A DNA stretch of 64,000 bases from Aquabacterium sp. (GTDB lineage Bacteria > Pseudomonadota > Gammaproteobacteria > Burkholderiales > Burkholderiaceae_C). This document shows, piece after piece, positions 36,471 to 47,391 of the stretch; position 1 is the stretch's first letter; every line of letters begins with the position of its first letter. Made by a program: the position numbers and the translations under genes. The DNA is taken from NCBI GenBank assembly GCA_023266355.1, contig JAHFQM010000002.1, positions 677,250 to 741,249 on the forward strand. The letters are read 5' to 3'. Below the pieces are notes generated by a model that was not told the origin of the DNA, made no database searches, and saw only the letters and a program-made list of their open reading frames with translations.

Positions 36471-38030
36471 TCAATGCGCCCCTGAATCCACCGCCGCGCC
36501 GCCCTTCTTGACCTTGGCCAGCCACACGATGGGAATCAGGCACAGGAACAAGATCGACGAGGCCAGGTAGACGTCGTCGGCCGCCCGCGTGAAGGCCTGC
36601 TGGTCGATGAGCCGGTTGATCTGCGCCGCGGCCTGCTCGAAGCTCATGCCGGTGGACATCAAGGTGCCGATGCCCTCCACCGCCGTGCCATCGGTGGGCG
36701 TGATCTTCTCGACGATGTGGGCGTGGTGCAGCGTGGCGCGGTTGTCCCAGATGGTCGTGACCAGGGAGGTGCCCATGGCGCCCGCCGTGATGCGCACGAA
36801 GTTGCTCAGGCCCGAGGCCGAGGGGATGCGGTCCGGCGTCAGGCCAGACAGCGTGATGGCGCTCAGCGGGATGAAGAAGAAGGCGATGGCCGCGCCCTGC
36901 AGGATGGTCGGCACCATGATGGTGTTGAAGTCGGCCTGCACAGTGAAGTGCGAGCGCATCCACAGCACCAGCGCGAAGCCCGAGAACGCCACCGTCGCCA
37001 GGATGCGCGGGTCCACCCGGGTCACGTTCTTGCCCACCAGCGGCGACAGCAGGATGGCCAGGATGCCCACCGGCGCCACCGCCATGCCGGCCACCGAGGC
37101 CGTGTAGCCCATGTACTGCTGCAGCCACAGCGGCAGCAGCACCACGTTGCCGAAGAACAGGCCGTAGCCAATCGACAGCGCCAGCACGCCGAACAGGAAG
37201 TTGCGCTTGGCGAACAGACGCAGCTCCACCACCGGGTGCTCCTGCGTCAGCTCCCAGATCACGAAGACGACGAAGCCGATGGCCGCCACGGCCGTGAGCG
37301 CCACGATCTGGCCGCTCTCGAACCAGTCCAGCTCCTTGCCTTTGTCGAGCATGATCTGCAGCGCGCCCACCCAGACCACCAGCAGCGCCAGCCCCACCGT
37401 GTCGATGGGCAGTTTGCGGATGGGCGTTTCGCGTTTGGCGTAGATGCGCCAGGTCACCAGCGCGGCCCCCAGGCCCACCGGCACGTTGATGTAGAAAATC
37501 CAGGGCCAGGTGATGTTGTCCGTGATCCAGCCCCCCAGCAAAGGCCCGGTCACGGGCGCCACCAGCGTGGTCATGGCCCACATCGCCAGCGCCATCCCCG
37601 CTTTCGCCGGTGGGTAGCTGGACAGCAGCAAGGTCTGCGACAGCGGGATCATCGGCCCGGCCACCAGGCCCTGCAGCACGCGGAAGCCGATCAGCATCTC
37701 CAGCGACGAGGCCAGGCCGCACAACCAGGACGCCAACACGAACAGCAGCACGCTCATGGTGAACAGCCGCACCGCGCCAAAGCGCTGCGTCAGCCAGCCC
37801 GTCAGTGGCACCGAGATGGCGTTGGACACGCCAAAGCTGGTGATGACCCAGGTGCCCTGCGTCGGGCTAACGCCCAGGTCACCGGCGATGGCCGGCAGCG
37901 AGACGTTGGCGATCGACGAATCCAGCACGTTCATGAACGTCGCCAGCGACAGGGCGATGGTGCCCAGCAGCAGCGACGAGCCTTGCAGCGGCGGCAGGGG
38001 CGCGGACCCGTTGTTCCCACTCACGCTCAC
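36471..38030 (-). CDS. DHA2 family efflux MFS transporter (EmrB/QacA type)
   Basis: A 519-aa 14-helix proton-driven drug efflux protein. LDSSIANVSLPAIAGDLG near residues 36-53 is the DHA2 motif in helix 1, followed by SNAISVPLTGWLTQRFG and the exporter motif GPLLGGWITDNITWPWIF. It is the last gene of a four-gene unit (regulator, outer-membrane factor, adaptor, pump), 2 bp after the adaptor stop. With those partners it would span both membranes. The drug substrates are unknown. Confidence 0.93.
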   Translation of the reverse strand: MSVSGNNGSAPLPPLQGSSLLLGTIALSLATFMNVLDSSIANVSLPAIAGDLGVSPTQGTWVITSFGVSNAISVPLTGWLTQRFGAVRLFTMSVLLFVLASWLCGLASSLEMLIGFRVLQGLVAGPMIPLSQTLLLSSYPPAKAGMALAMWAMTTLVAPVTGPLLGGWITDNITWPWIFYINVPVGLGAALVTWRIYAKRETPIRKLPIDTVGLALLVVWVGALQIMLDKGKELDWFESGQIVALTAVAAIGFVVFVIWELTQEHPVVELRLFAKRNFLFGVLALSIGYGLFFGNVVLLPLWLQQYMGYTASVAGMAVAPVGILAILLSPLVGKNVTRVDPRILATVAFSGFALVLWMRSHFTVQADFNTIMVPTILQGAAIAFFFIPLSAITLSGLTPDRIPSASGLSNFVRITAGAMGTSLVTTIWDNRATLHHAHIVEKITPTDGTAVEGIGTLMSTGMSFEQAAAQINRLIDQQAFTRAADDVYLASSILFLCLIPIVWLAKVKKGGAAVDSGAH

Positions 38031-38032
38031 GC

Positions 38033-39304
38033 TCAGACTCCGGGACGGGCCGCGGTGGGTGCCACAGCGTGTGCCGCAGGGGCAGCACGGGCGCGGCCCA
38101 GGTTGGCGTCGATGATGCGGCGCACCAGGGCATCGGCATCTTTCTGCAGCGCATCGAACACCGCGGTCTGTGCCACGGCGTGTTCACGCGGGTTCTGCGC
38201 CAGCACCGGGCCGTCCTGCTGAGCCACGTCCACCTCGACCTCCATCGACAGGCCCACGCGCAGCGGGTGCGCCTTGACCTCGGCCTCGTCCAGCGACAAG
38301 CGCACCGGCACGCGCTGCACCACCTTGATCCAGTTGCCCGTGGCGTTCTGCGCCGGCAGCAGCGAGAAAGCCGCGCCCGTGCCCGCACCCAGGCCCACCA
38401 CCTTGCCGTGGTAAGTCACCTTCTGGCCATAGACGTCGGCCGTCAGCGTGGCCGGCTGGCCGATGCGGATGCGCTGCAGCTGGCTTTCCTTGAAGTTGGC
38501 GTCCACCCAGGGCTGGTCCAGCGTCACGAGCGCCATCACCGGACTGCCGGCCTGCACGCGCTGGCCGACCTGCACGCTGCGCTTGGCGACGTAGCCATCG
38601 ACCGGCGCCGGCAAAGCAGCGCGTTGCAAGGCCAGGTAGGTTTCGCGCACGCGGGCGGCGGCGCGGGCCACGTTGGGGTGCTGGTCCACGGTCGTGCCAT
38701 CGGTCAGCGACTGGTTGGACATCAGCTGCTCGCGGGCGGCAGACAGCGCCGACTCGGCACCGGCCTGGGCACTGCGGGCCGCGGCCAGCTGCGCCGTGGC
38801 GTGGTTGTACTCTTCCTTGCCCACGGCACCGCTGGCCAGCAGGGGCGCACGGCGGCTGACGTCGTCCTGCGCACGGGCCACCTCGGTCTGCGTGCGGGTC
38901 ACATCGGCCTGGCGCAGGCGGATCTGCGCCTCCAGGCTGCCGTTGTTGGCGAACAGGGTGCGCACCTCGCGCACGGTCTGGGCCAGTTGGGCCTGGGCCT
39001 GGTCGAGCGCCACGCGGGCATCGGCCTGGTCGAGCTTGACCAGCACCTGGCCGGCCTTGACCTTGTCGGTGTCGTCGGCGGCAATCGCCACCACCGTGCC
39101 CGCCACCTGGGGCGTGATCTGCACGACATTGGCCTGCACGTAGGCGTTGTCGGTGTGCTCGAAGTGGTTGGCCACCAGCGCGTAGTACGCGCCATAGCCG
39201 ATGCCACCGAGCACCACGGCGGCGGCCACCAGGGTCAGGGCCTTCTTGCGGCCGGGTGCGGCGGCTGGGGCTGCCTCGGGAGCGGTGGGGGTGGGCTGGC
39301 TCAT
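38033..39304 (-). CDS. HlyD/EmrA family periplasmic adaptor
   Basis: A 423-aa membrane fusion protein. One N-terminal membrane segment (about 19-41) is followed by a lipoyl/barrel half-motif (NAYVQANVVQITPQVAGTVV), a long alpha-hairpin coiled coil (about 100-215), and the second half-motif (PVDGYVAKRSVQVGQRVQAG, about 235-254). This is the EmrA pattern. It joins the MFS pump with the outer-membrane factor encoded just upstream, whose stop it overlaps by 4 bp. Confidence 0.93.
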   Translation of the reverse strand: MSQPTPTAPEAAPAAAPGRKKALTLVAAAVVLGGIGYGAYYALVANHFEHTDNAYVQANVVQITPQVAGTVVAIAADDTDKVKAGQVLVKLDQADARVALDQAQAQLAQTVREVRTLFANNGSLEAQIRLRQADVTRTQTEVARAQDDVSRRAPLLASGAVGKEEYNHATAQLAAARSAQAGAESALSAAREQLMSNQSLTDGTTVDQHPNVARAAARVRETYLALQRAALPAPVDGYVAKRSVQVGQRVQAGSPVMALVTLDQPWVDANFKESQLQRIRIGQPATLTADVYGQKVTYHGKVVGLGAGTGAAFSLLPAQNATGNWIKVVQRVPVRLSLDEAEVKAHPLRVGLSMEVEVDVAQQDGPVLAQNPREHAVAQTAVFDALQKDADALVRRIIDANLGRARAAPAAHAVAPTAARPGV

Positions 39305-40806
39305 GCGGGGTCTCCGGACTTCTGGGGCAAGGTCTGCGACGGCGTCTGGGCCTCGCTGGGGGATGTGGATGCGGTCGATGCGGTCGATGCAGTTGCAGCG
39401 GGCTGCAAGCTGCCGCCCAGGGCGCGCACCAGGCTGAACTGGGTGTCGAAGGTGCGGGCCTGCAAGTCCACCGCCTGGCGGCGCTGGTTGAGCACGGCGG
39501 TCTCGGCGGCCAGCACGTTGAGGTAATTGCCCAGGCCGGCACGGTAGCGCTCGGTGGCCAGGGCATAGGCCGCCTCGGTGTGGCCCTGCGCACTGCGCTG
39601 CTCGGCTTGCTGGCGCGCGATGGCCTGCAGGCTGCCGAGCTGATCGACCGACTCTTGCACCGCCTGCAGCACGGTCTGGTTGTAGTTGGCCACCGCCACG
39701 TCCTCCTCGGCGACACGGCCTTGCAGGTTGGCCTGGCGGCGGTCACCGTCGAACAGAGGCAGGTGGATCGCGGGCATCAGGCCCCATTGCCAGCTGCCCG
39801 GCTTGAGCAAGCGGTCCAGGCCGATGGCGTTGTAGCCGGCGTAGCCCACCAGGTCGATGTTGGGATAGAACAGCGCGCGTGCGGCTTTGATGTCGTAACG
39901 CGAGACCTCGACGCGCCAGCGCGCGGCCATCACGTCGGCGCGGCGGGCCAGCAGGTCCATGGGCACGGCCAGCGGCAGCGCGGGCTGCTGCATGGCGTCG
40001 AGCTTCACGTCCAGCGTGTCGAGCGCGTTCGGGGCCTGGCCCGTCAGCACCGCCAGGGCATGGCGCGTGAGCATGATCTGCTCGTTGAGCGCCTCGATCT
40101 GCAGGCGCGCATCGGGCAAGGCGCCCTGCCCCTGGCGCAGCTCGACGCTGGTGTCCAGGCCAGCCTGCACGCGCTGGCGGATCAGCTTCAGGACGTCATC
40201 GCGCTGGGCCAGTGTGCGCAGCAACACCTCGGCCTGGGCTTGCAGACGGCCCAGCGCCACGTAGCTGCGCGCCACCTGCGAGGACAGCAGCACCCGCGCG
40301 GCCTGCACATCGGCCTCGCTGGCGCGGGTCTGGCCGATGCTGGCCTGGACCTCGGCGCGCTGCTTGCCGAACAGGTCGAGCTCCCAGCTGCCAGCCAGCT
40401 GCAGGGTGCCGGTGTTGCGCACCGAACCCGCCAGTGGCGGTGGCACCAGGCCATGCTCGGTGAAGCGCTGGCGGCTCAGTTCGGCGGAAGCTTCCAACTG
40501 CGGCATGTCAGCGCCACGGGTCAGGCGCTCCTGGGCGGCCGCGCGTTGCAGCCGGGCCGCTGCGGCCTGCATGTTGGGGTTGCCCGCCAGCGCCTGCTGG
40601 ACGAGGGCCGACAGGCGGGCATCGCCATAGGCCTCCCACCAGGGCGTGAGGTCCTGGCCCACGGGGGCGGGCTCGGTGGCCTGGACGCCCAAGGTCTTGG
40701 CGTCCAGCGCCGTCAGGCGGGGCTGGATGTCCTGCCCGGTGGAACAGCCCGCCAGCGACACCAGGGTCGCCAGCACGGCGGTGGCCAGCAAACGGAAATG
40801 CGGCAT
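39301..40806 (-). CDS. Outer-membrane efflux lipoprotein (NodT/TolC family)
   Basis: A 501-aa outer-membrane factor. The signal ends in LVSLAGC (acylated Cys about 21), typical of NodT-type lipoproteins. Two repeated OEP domains with long helices carry WWEAYGDARLSALVQQALAG near the start and the mid-protein DLLARRADVMAARW motif (about 280-293), characteristic of the family. The ATG at 40806 follows GGAGAAACC. It supplies the outer channel of the efflux system. Confidence 0.93.
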   Translation of the reverse strand: MPHFRLLATAVLATLVSLAGCSTGQDIQPRLTALDAKTLGVQATEPAPVGQDLTPWWEAYGDARLSALVQQALAGNPNMQAAAARLQRAAAQERLTRGADMPQLEASAELSRQRFTEHGLVPPPLAGSVRNTGTLQLAGSWELDLFGKQRAEVQASIGQTRASEADVQAARVLLSSQVARSYVALGRLQAQAEVLLRTLAQRDDVLKLIRQRVQAGLDTSVELRQGQGALPDARLQIEALNEQIMLTRHALAVLTGQAPNALDTLDVKLDAMQQPALPLAVPMDLLARRADVMAARWRVEVSRYDIKAARALFYPNIDLVGYAGYNAIGLDRLLKPGSWQWGLMPAIHLPLFDGDRRQANLQGRVAEEDVAVANYNQTVLQAVQESVDQLGSLQAIARQQAEQRSAQGHTEAAYALATERYRAGLGNYLNVLAAETAVLNQRRQAVDLQARTFDTQFSLVRALGGSLQPAATASTASTASTSPSEAQTPSQTLPQKSGDPA

Positions 40807-40836
40807 GGTTTCTCCAGAAATCATCTGCGTCTGAGC

Positions 40837-41439
40837 TCAGTCTTCGCGGTGCCGCTCGGGCACCGTCGTGGGCAAGGGGGCCTTGAGCGTCTCCACATTG
40901 GCCACCATGCGGCGCAGGAAGCCCATCAGCGTCTCCCACTCCTCGCGGGAGAAGCCTTGCAGCATGGTGTTGGAAACGTCGCACAGCACGCCCGGCACGG
41001 GGGCTGCGGCCTTCTCGCCCTCGGGGGTCAGGGTCAGGTGGATCACCCGGCGGTCATCGGCCGAACGATCGCGCCGGCACAGGCCCTTGGCCTCCAGGCG
41101 GTCGAGCGTGCGCGTCAGGGCACCGGCATCCAGCTGCAGGTCGCGCGCCAGGGCCGCCAGCGTGTTGGCCTGCCCGCGGTGGATGAGGAACAACGGCGTC
41201 CACTGTGCGTGGGTCAGCCCGCCATCGGCCAGGCGGTGGTCCACCTCGTTGACCATCAGGTGGACGACGCGCCGCATGAGGTAGCCGACGCTGTTTTCGC
41301 GGGTGAAGGTGCCCGGGCCGTAGATGGGCTCGTTCTGGGGCGCATCTTGGGGCGCGACCTTGGGAGTTTCCGTGGGCGTGCCCGCCGGATCAGCGGCCGC
41401 AGGGGCGCTGGCGGGGTCGGAGTTCGAGCGTTTGACCAT
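40837..41439 (-). CDS. MarR family transcriptional repressor
   Basis: A 200-aa winged-helix regulator. The first 45 residues are a Pro/Ala-rich extension absent from most MarR proteins. The DNA-binding core is LAALARDLQLDAGALTRTLD (about 110-129) with the wing DRRVIHLTLTPEG. It is first in the efflux operon and probably represses it. The promoter just upstream overlaps an inverted repeat TTGC-CTAC-GCAA, the type of site MarR dimers bind. Confidence 0.92.
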   Translation of the reverse strand: MVKRSNSDPASAPAAADPAGTPTETPKVAPQDAPQNEPIYGPGTFTRENSVGYLMRRVVHLMVNEVDHRLADGGLTHAQWTPLFLIHRGQANTLAALARDLQLDAGALTRTLDRLEAKGLCRRDRSADDRRVIHLTLTPEGEKAAAPVPGVLCDVSNTMLQGFSREEWETLMGFLRRMVANVETLKAPLPTTVPERHRED

Positions 41440-41446
41440 GGCCAGA

Positions 41447-41475
41447 AATTTAGTTGCCTACGCAAATATTGTCAA
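41447..41475 (-). promoter_or_regulatory. Promoter and operator of the marR-efflux operon
   Basis: Read on the minus strand, TTGACA (41475-41470), a 17-bp spacer and TAAATT (41452-41447) form a near-consensus sigma-70 promoter. The spacer contains TTGC-N4-GCAA (41454-41465), a likely MarR operator that would block polymerase. The start point would be about 41440, so the marR ATG (41439) would be at or next to the 5' end of the mRNA. Confidence 0.75.
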
Positions 41476-41542
41476 GGCATGATAATGCGCAGTCCTTCCC
41501 GTTTGCCCTGTTTGCCCCGTTTGTCGATCAAAGGCCGCCGTC

Positions 41543-43333
<1,791 letters not shown>

Positions 43334-43439
43334 AGTCGCGTGACCTCGCTTGACGCCGTGTGAAGTCTTGTTGCCGGCGTCATCCATGCCCTGCCTTGCC
43401 CCGTTGATACCCGGTCCCTCACAAAGAAAGGTTCCTGCC

Positions 43440-44165
43440 ATGTTCGCTCGAATGCCCGCTCCCCTGAACGCCGCCCAAGCCACCCGCAGCCCTTCGCGCC
43501 GTGGCGTCACCCTGGTCGCCGCCGCCACCGGCGTGGCCATGCTGCTGGCCGGTTGCGAGAACATGGGCGCACGTGAGCGCGGCACGGCCCAAGGCGCAGG
43601 CCTCGGTGCGGTCGCTGGTGCAGCCATCGGCGCCATGACCGGCGGCAATAACATCGGCAAGAGCGCCGTCATCGGTGCGGCAGCGGGTGCCATCGCCGGC
43701 AACCTGTGGTCCAAGCACATGGAAGACCAGCGCCGCGCCATGGAGCGCGCGACCGAAGGCACCGGCGTGGACGTGGTGCGCACGCCGGACAACCAGCTCA
43801 AGCTCAACATCCCCAGCGACATCTCCTTCGCCACCGGCAGCGCCGCGCTCAAGCCCGAATTGCGCGAAGTGCTGCAGCAGTTCTCGCAAGGCCTGAAAGA
43901 GAACCCCGGCACCCTGGTACGCGTGGTCGGCCACACCGACAACGTCGGCTCCGACACGCTCAACAACAAGCTCTCCCTGGAACGCGCCGACACCGTGCGT
44001 GACTTCCTGGAAGACCGCGGCGTGTCGCGCAGCCGCATCGACGTGGCCGGCCGCGGTGAGCGCGAGCCCATCGCCAGCAACGAGACCGCGGAAGGCCGCG
44101 GCAAAAACCGCCGCGTGGAAATTTTCCTGCGCGAACCCGAAAGCGCCGCCGGCACCGTGCGCTGA
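43440..44165 (+). CDS. OmpA-family lipoprotein with glycine zipper
   Basis: A 241-aa outer-membrane lipoprotein. The signal ends LLAGC (Cys about 39). A glycine-zipper segment (GAGLGAVAGAAIGAMTGG and AAAGAIAG, about 53-85) is followed by an OmpA C-terminal peptidoglycan-binding domain: ISFATGSAALKPEL, VVGHTDNVGSDTLNNKLSLERA, RIDVAGRGEREPIASN, NRRVEI. This is the YiaD/YfiB layout. The ATG at 43440 follows AAGAAAGG. No terminator is visible before the 9-bp repeat. Confidence 0.93.
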   Translation: MFARMPAPLNAAQATRSPSRRGVTLVAAATGVAMLLAGCENMGARERGTAQGAGLGAVAGAAIGAMTGGNNIGKSAVIGAAAGAIAGNLWSKHMEDQRRAMERATEGTGVDVVRTPDNQLKLNIPSDISFATGSAALKPELREVLQQFSQGLKENPGTLVRVVGHTDNVGSDTLNNKLSLERADTVRDFLEDRGVSRSRIDVAGRGEREPIASNETAEGRGKNRRVEIFLREPESAAGTVR

Positions 44166-44184
44166 CCGCCACGCAGGCCGCTGC

Positions 44185-44229
44185 CTGCGAAACCTGCGAA
44201 ACCTGCGAAACCTGCGAAACCTGCGAAAC
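44185..44229 (+). repeat. Five exact tandem copies of a 9-bp unit
   Basis: CTGCGAAAC is repeated five times without a mismatch, starting 20 bp after the OmpA stop and ending 103 bp before vgrG. Perfect short repeats of this kind often vary in number between strains. Confidence 0.95.
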
Positions 44230-44256
44230 ATCTGATTGCAAATCTCCCCCGCCGAG

Positions 44257-44271
44257 CCCCCTTCGTGGGGG
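44257..44271. other. Short GC hairpin in the vgrG leader
   Basis: CCCCC and GGGGG flank a TTCGT loop about 60 bp before the vgrG ATG. No T-tract follows on either strand, so it is not a standard terminator. It may affect the vgrG leader mRNA. Confidence 0.35.
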
Positions 44272-44331
44272 ACCGGTCCAGCACCTTCCTGAGACAGAAT
44301 CCGCGCCAGAACAAAACATTCAGGTGGATTC

Positions 44332-47300
44332 ATGTGGGGTACCCAGGACCTGTCAGCGGTCCTCCCGGAGGGCGCCAGCGGCTTGCTGGCGCAGCTCCGT
44401 GCCGCGCTGTCTTTGACGCAGAGCACGCGACTGCTCCAACTGGACACGGCCCTGCCGTCCGGCACGCTCATCCCTGAGCGCTGCACCGTGCACGAGGCCC
44501 TCCACGCCGAGCACCCTTTCCTGGCAGAGCTCGACTGCGTCAGCACGCACAGCGGCGTCCCCCTGAGCTCGCTCATGGGCACCGCCACCACGCTGCAGCT
44601 GCAATTGCACGACGGCCGCTGGCGCGCCTGGCATGGGCACATCGCACGCGCAGCGCACCTGGGCAGCGATGGTGGCCTGACACGCTACCGGCTGCAGTTG
44701 CGCGACTTCACCCACTGGGCCAGCTTGCGGCGCGACACCCGCATCTTCCAGGACCAGACCACCGCCGACATCGTCCAGGCCGTGCTCATGGCCCACCCGC
44801 AAGCCCGCCTGCGCCTGGACGTGAGCCAGCCGGGCCCGGTGCGCGCCATCACCACCCAGTACCGCGAAACCGACTGGGCCTTCGCCCTGCGCCTGATGGC
44901 CAGCGAAGGCTGGAGCTGGCGCATCGACCACGACCCGCACGAGGGGGAGGGCAAGGGCCATGGCGAAGGCACCTTGCTGGCACCCGCCTGCCACACCTTG
45001 GTGATTTTCGATGCGCAGGCCACACGCCCAGACCTGGGCACCTTGCGCTTCAGCCGACCCGGCATGCGGGGCGCCACGCCCGACGGCCTCGCCCAAGACA
45101 CCCTCACCGCCTGGGCACCCGCCCGGCAGGTCGGCACGAACGCCATCACCCTCGGCGCCTGGGACGAACGCCAACTGGGCGGCGTGACCGGCAACAGCGC
45201 CCTGCCCGACCCGCAGCGCCCGCCCGGCGTGCCCGTGCTGGAACGTTACGTCGGCGTCGGAGAGCGCCAGTTTGCCGACGGACGGGTCACCGACGCGCAA
45301 CACGGCGCACCCGAGCTTGCCAACGCACGCGCCCAAGCCTGGCTGGACGCCCTCCTGCTGGAACAGCACATGGCCGAGGGCCACGGCGCCGTGCGTGCAC
45401 TGCGCGTGGGCGCCACCTTCACCCTGTCGGAGCACTTCACCAGCAACCCCATCAGCACCGACACATCCAGCACCCACGCGTTCAGCGTCATCGGCATCAC
45501 CCACGAAGCGGCCAACAACCTGGGCGTGCGCACCGCCCCCCTGGCATCGGCCACCACCGTCGAAGCCGGCAGTTACCGCAACAGCTTCCAGGCCGTACCA
45601 GGGCACCTGCGCTTACTGCCCTCTCCGCACCCCGCACCACCATCACCCGGCTTGCAAACCGCCGTGGTCATGGCCCAGCCGTCAAGCAGCGAGACCCGCC
45701 CCTCCGGCAACGACGCCAGCAGCGCCGCCATCCACAGCGACCGCGACGGCCGCATCCGCATCCAGTTCCCATGGCAACGCGGCACCCCCGGTGACGCGCC
45801 CCTGGCAGGCGGCCTGGCAGCGCCAGCATCCCCGACGGGCCAAACCACCGGCCACGCTCCGGGCGATGCGCGCAGCGGCACCTGGGTGCGCGTGCTGCAA
45901 GACCAGGCCGGCCCCGACTGGGGCGCCGTGTTCACCCCGCGCCCCGGCACCGAGGTGCTGGTGGATTTCATCGACGGTGACATCGACCGCCCCATCGTCA
46001 TCGGCCAACTGCACAACGGCCCGCACACCCTGCCCTGGCCCGCGGGCGCAGACAGCCAGGCCAACCACCCCGGCACCCTCTCGGGCTGGCACCACCCCCT
46101 GCTCGACGAACAAGGGGGCCTGTCTGGCGCCAACCAATGGCTGATCGACGACAGCCAGGGCCAGCTGCGCATGCGCCTGCTGAGCTATTCGGCCAGCCAC
46201 GGCCACAGCGAACTCAGCCTTGGCCACCTCGTGCAACACAGTGCGCGGCACGACGCCCAGGGTTCACAAACCAGGCGCGGCCATTGGCTGGGCGAAGGCT
46301 TCTACGGCCACACCGAGGGCTGGGCCGTCGTGCGCGCTGGCCAGGGCATGCTGTTGAGCACAGCCGCCCGCACCGCGCAAGGCAGCAGCGTGGACAGCAC
46401 CCAGATGGACGCCAGCGAGGCCGTGGCCCAACTGCGCACCAGCCGGCAACTGGGCCAAGCCCTCAGCGACAGCGCACGCCAGCAAGGCGCGCTCGGCCTG
46501 AGCAGCCACCATGACGGCCACGGTGACAGCGGCCAAGCCTGGATAGCGCACACCGACGCCATGGACCCCACCGCCAGCGGCAAGCTGCCCGCCACACTCA
46601 ACGGCCAGGATGCCCGCCAGGCCCAATCTGGCAGCCGCACCTTGCAGGATCCCGTCGAGGCCTTCGCCCGCGCCCAACTTCACCTTGACACCCCGAGCAG
46701 CGCGGCCCTCGTCAGCGCCGAACACCTGAGCCTCTTCAGCGGCCAGGACACTTCCTTGAGCACCCAGGGCGACGCCCACCTCACGGCCGCGCACACGCTG
46801 AGCGCCGTCAGCGGCCAGACCACCAGCCTCTACACCCACACGGGTGGCATCCAGGCCATTGCCGCCAACGCCACCTTGAGCCTGCGCGCCCACACCGACG
46901 CCCAGCAACTCTGGGCCGACCAGGACATCACGGTGCAAAGCACCACCGATGAAGTCCGCGTCTTCGCGCAGGACAGCATCACCCTCACCGCCGGGCAAAG
47001 CCAAATCACCTTGCAAGGCGGGGACATCACTTTCACGTGCCCGGGGAGTTTCACGGTCAAGGGGGCGACGCATGAGTGGATGGGTGGGGGAAGCCAGACA
47101 GCCGGACTGATGCATCTGCCAAATCAGCGGCTGACCGAACCGGCCAACTGGATCGACATCAGTCGAACCGATGCCGAAGGCATGCCCATGGTGGGTCAGA
47201 AGTACCACATCCACTTCGACGATGGCGTGGTCATTTCTGGCGTGCTCAGCGCAGGAGGCCAGGCCAGACACGAGAACGTCCCGAAGCAAGCTCAACGTGT

Positions 47301-47388
47301 CGAGTACGAACCGCGTGAACCTGTGCCAGAACGGACCTGGACAGGACTCGACGCCATGCTGAATTCCGCAGAACAATCTTTGGGGTGA
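44332..47388 (+). CDS. vgrG: Type VI secretion spike protein VgrG
   Basis: 1018-aa spike protein that carries effectors at the tip of the T6SS tube. A gp27-like base (about 1-400: CTVHEALHAEHPFLAELDC, YRLQLRDF, YRETDWAFALRLMASEGWSW) is followed by a gp5-like OB region (SDRDGRIRIQFPW; VLVDFIDGDIDRPIVIGQLHNG), a DUF2345 beta-helix region (about 590-910), and a non-conserved tail of about 95 residues after the KGATHEWMGGGSQ joint. No other T6SS structural gene is in the window, so this is an orphan vgrG cassette. The effector gene follows after 3 bp, and no DUF4123 adaptor gene is present. Confidence 0.95.
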   Translation: MWGTQDLSAVLPEGASGLLAQLRAALSLTQSTRLLQLDTALPSGTLIPERCTVHEALHAEHPFLAELDCVSTHSGVPLSSLMGTATTLQLQLHDGRWRAWHGHIARAAHLGSDGGLTRYRLQLRDFTHWASLRRDTRIFQDQTTADIVQAVLMAHPQARLRLDVSQPGPVRAITTQYRETDWAFALRLMASEGWSWRIDHDPHEGEGKGHGEGTLLAPACHTLVIFDAQATRPDLGTLRFSRPGMRGATPDGLAQDTLTAWAPARQVGTNAITLGAWDERQLGGVTGNSALPDPQRPPGVPVLERYVGVGERQFADGRVTDAQHGAPELANARAQAWLDALLLEQHMAEGHGAVRALRVGATFTLSEHFTSNPISTDTSSTHAFSVIGITHEAANNLGVRTAPLASATTVEAGSYRNSFQAVPGHLRLLPSPHPAPPSPGLQTAVVMAQPSSSETRPSGNDASSAAIHSDRDGRIRIQFPWQRGTPGDAPLAGGLAAPASPTGQTTGHAPGDARSGTWVRVLQDQAGPDWGAVFTPRPGTEVLVDFIDGDIDRPIVIGQLHNGPHTLPWPAGADSQANHPGTLSGWHHPLLDEQGGLSGANQWLIDDSQGQLRMRLLSYSASHGHSELSLGHLVQHSARHDAQGSQTRRGHWLGEGFYGHTEGWAVVRAGQGMLLSTAARTAQGSSVDSTQMDASEAVAQLRTSRQLGQALSDSARQQGALGLSSHHDGHGDSGQAWIAHTDAMDPTASGKLPATLNGQDARQAQSGSRTLQDPVEAFARAQLHLDTPSSAALVSAEHLSLFSGQDTSLSTQGDAHLTAAHTLSAVSGQTTSLYTHTGGIQAIAANATLSLRAHTDAQQLWADQDITVQSTTDEVRVFAQDSITLTAGQSQITLQGGDITFTCPGSFTVKGATHEWMGGGSQTAGLMHLPNQRLTEPANWIDISRTDAEGMPMVGQKYHIHFDDGVVISGVLSAGGQARHENVPKQAQRVEYEPREPVPERTWTGLDAMLNSAEQSLG

Positions 47389-47391
47389 TAC

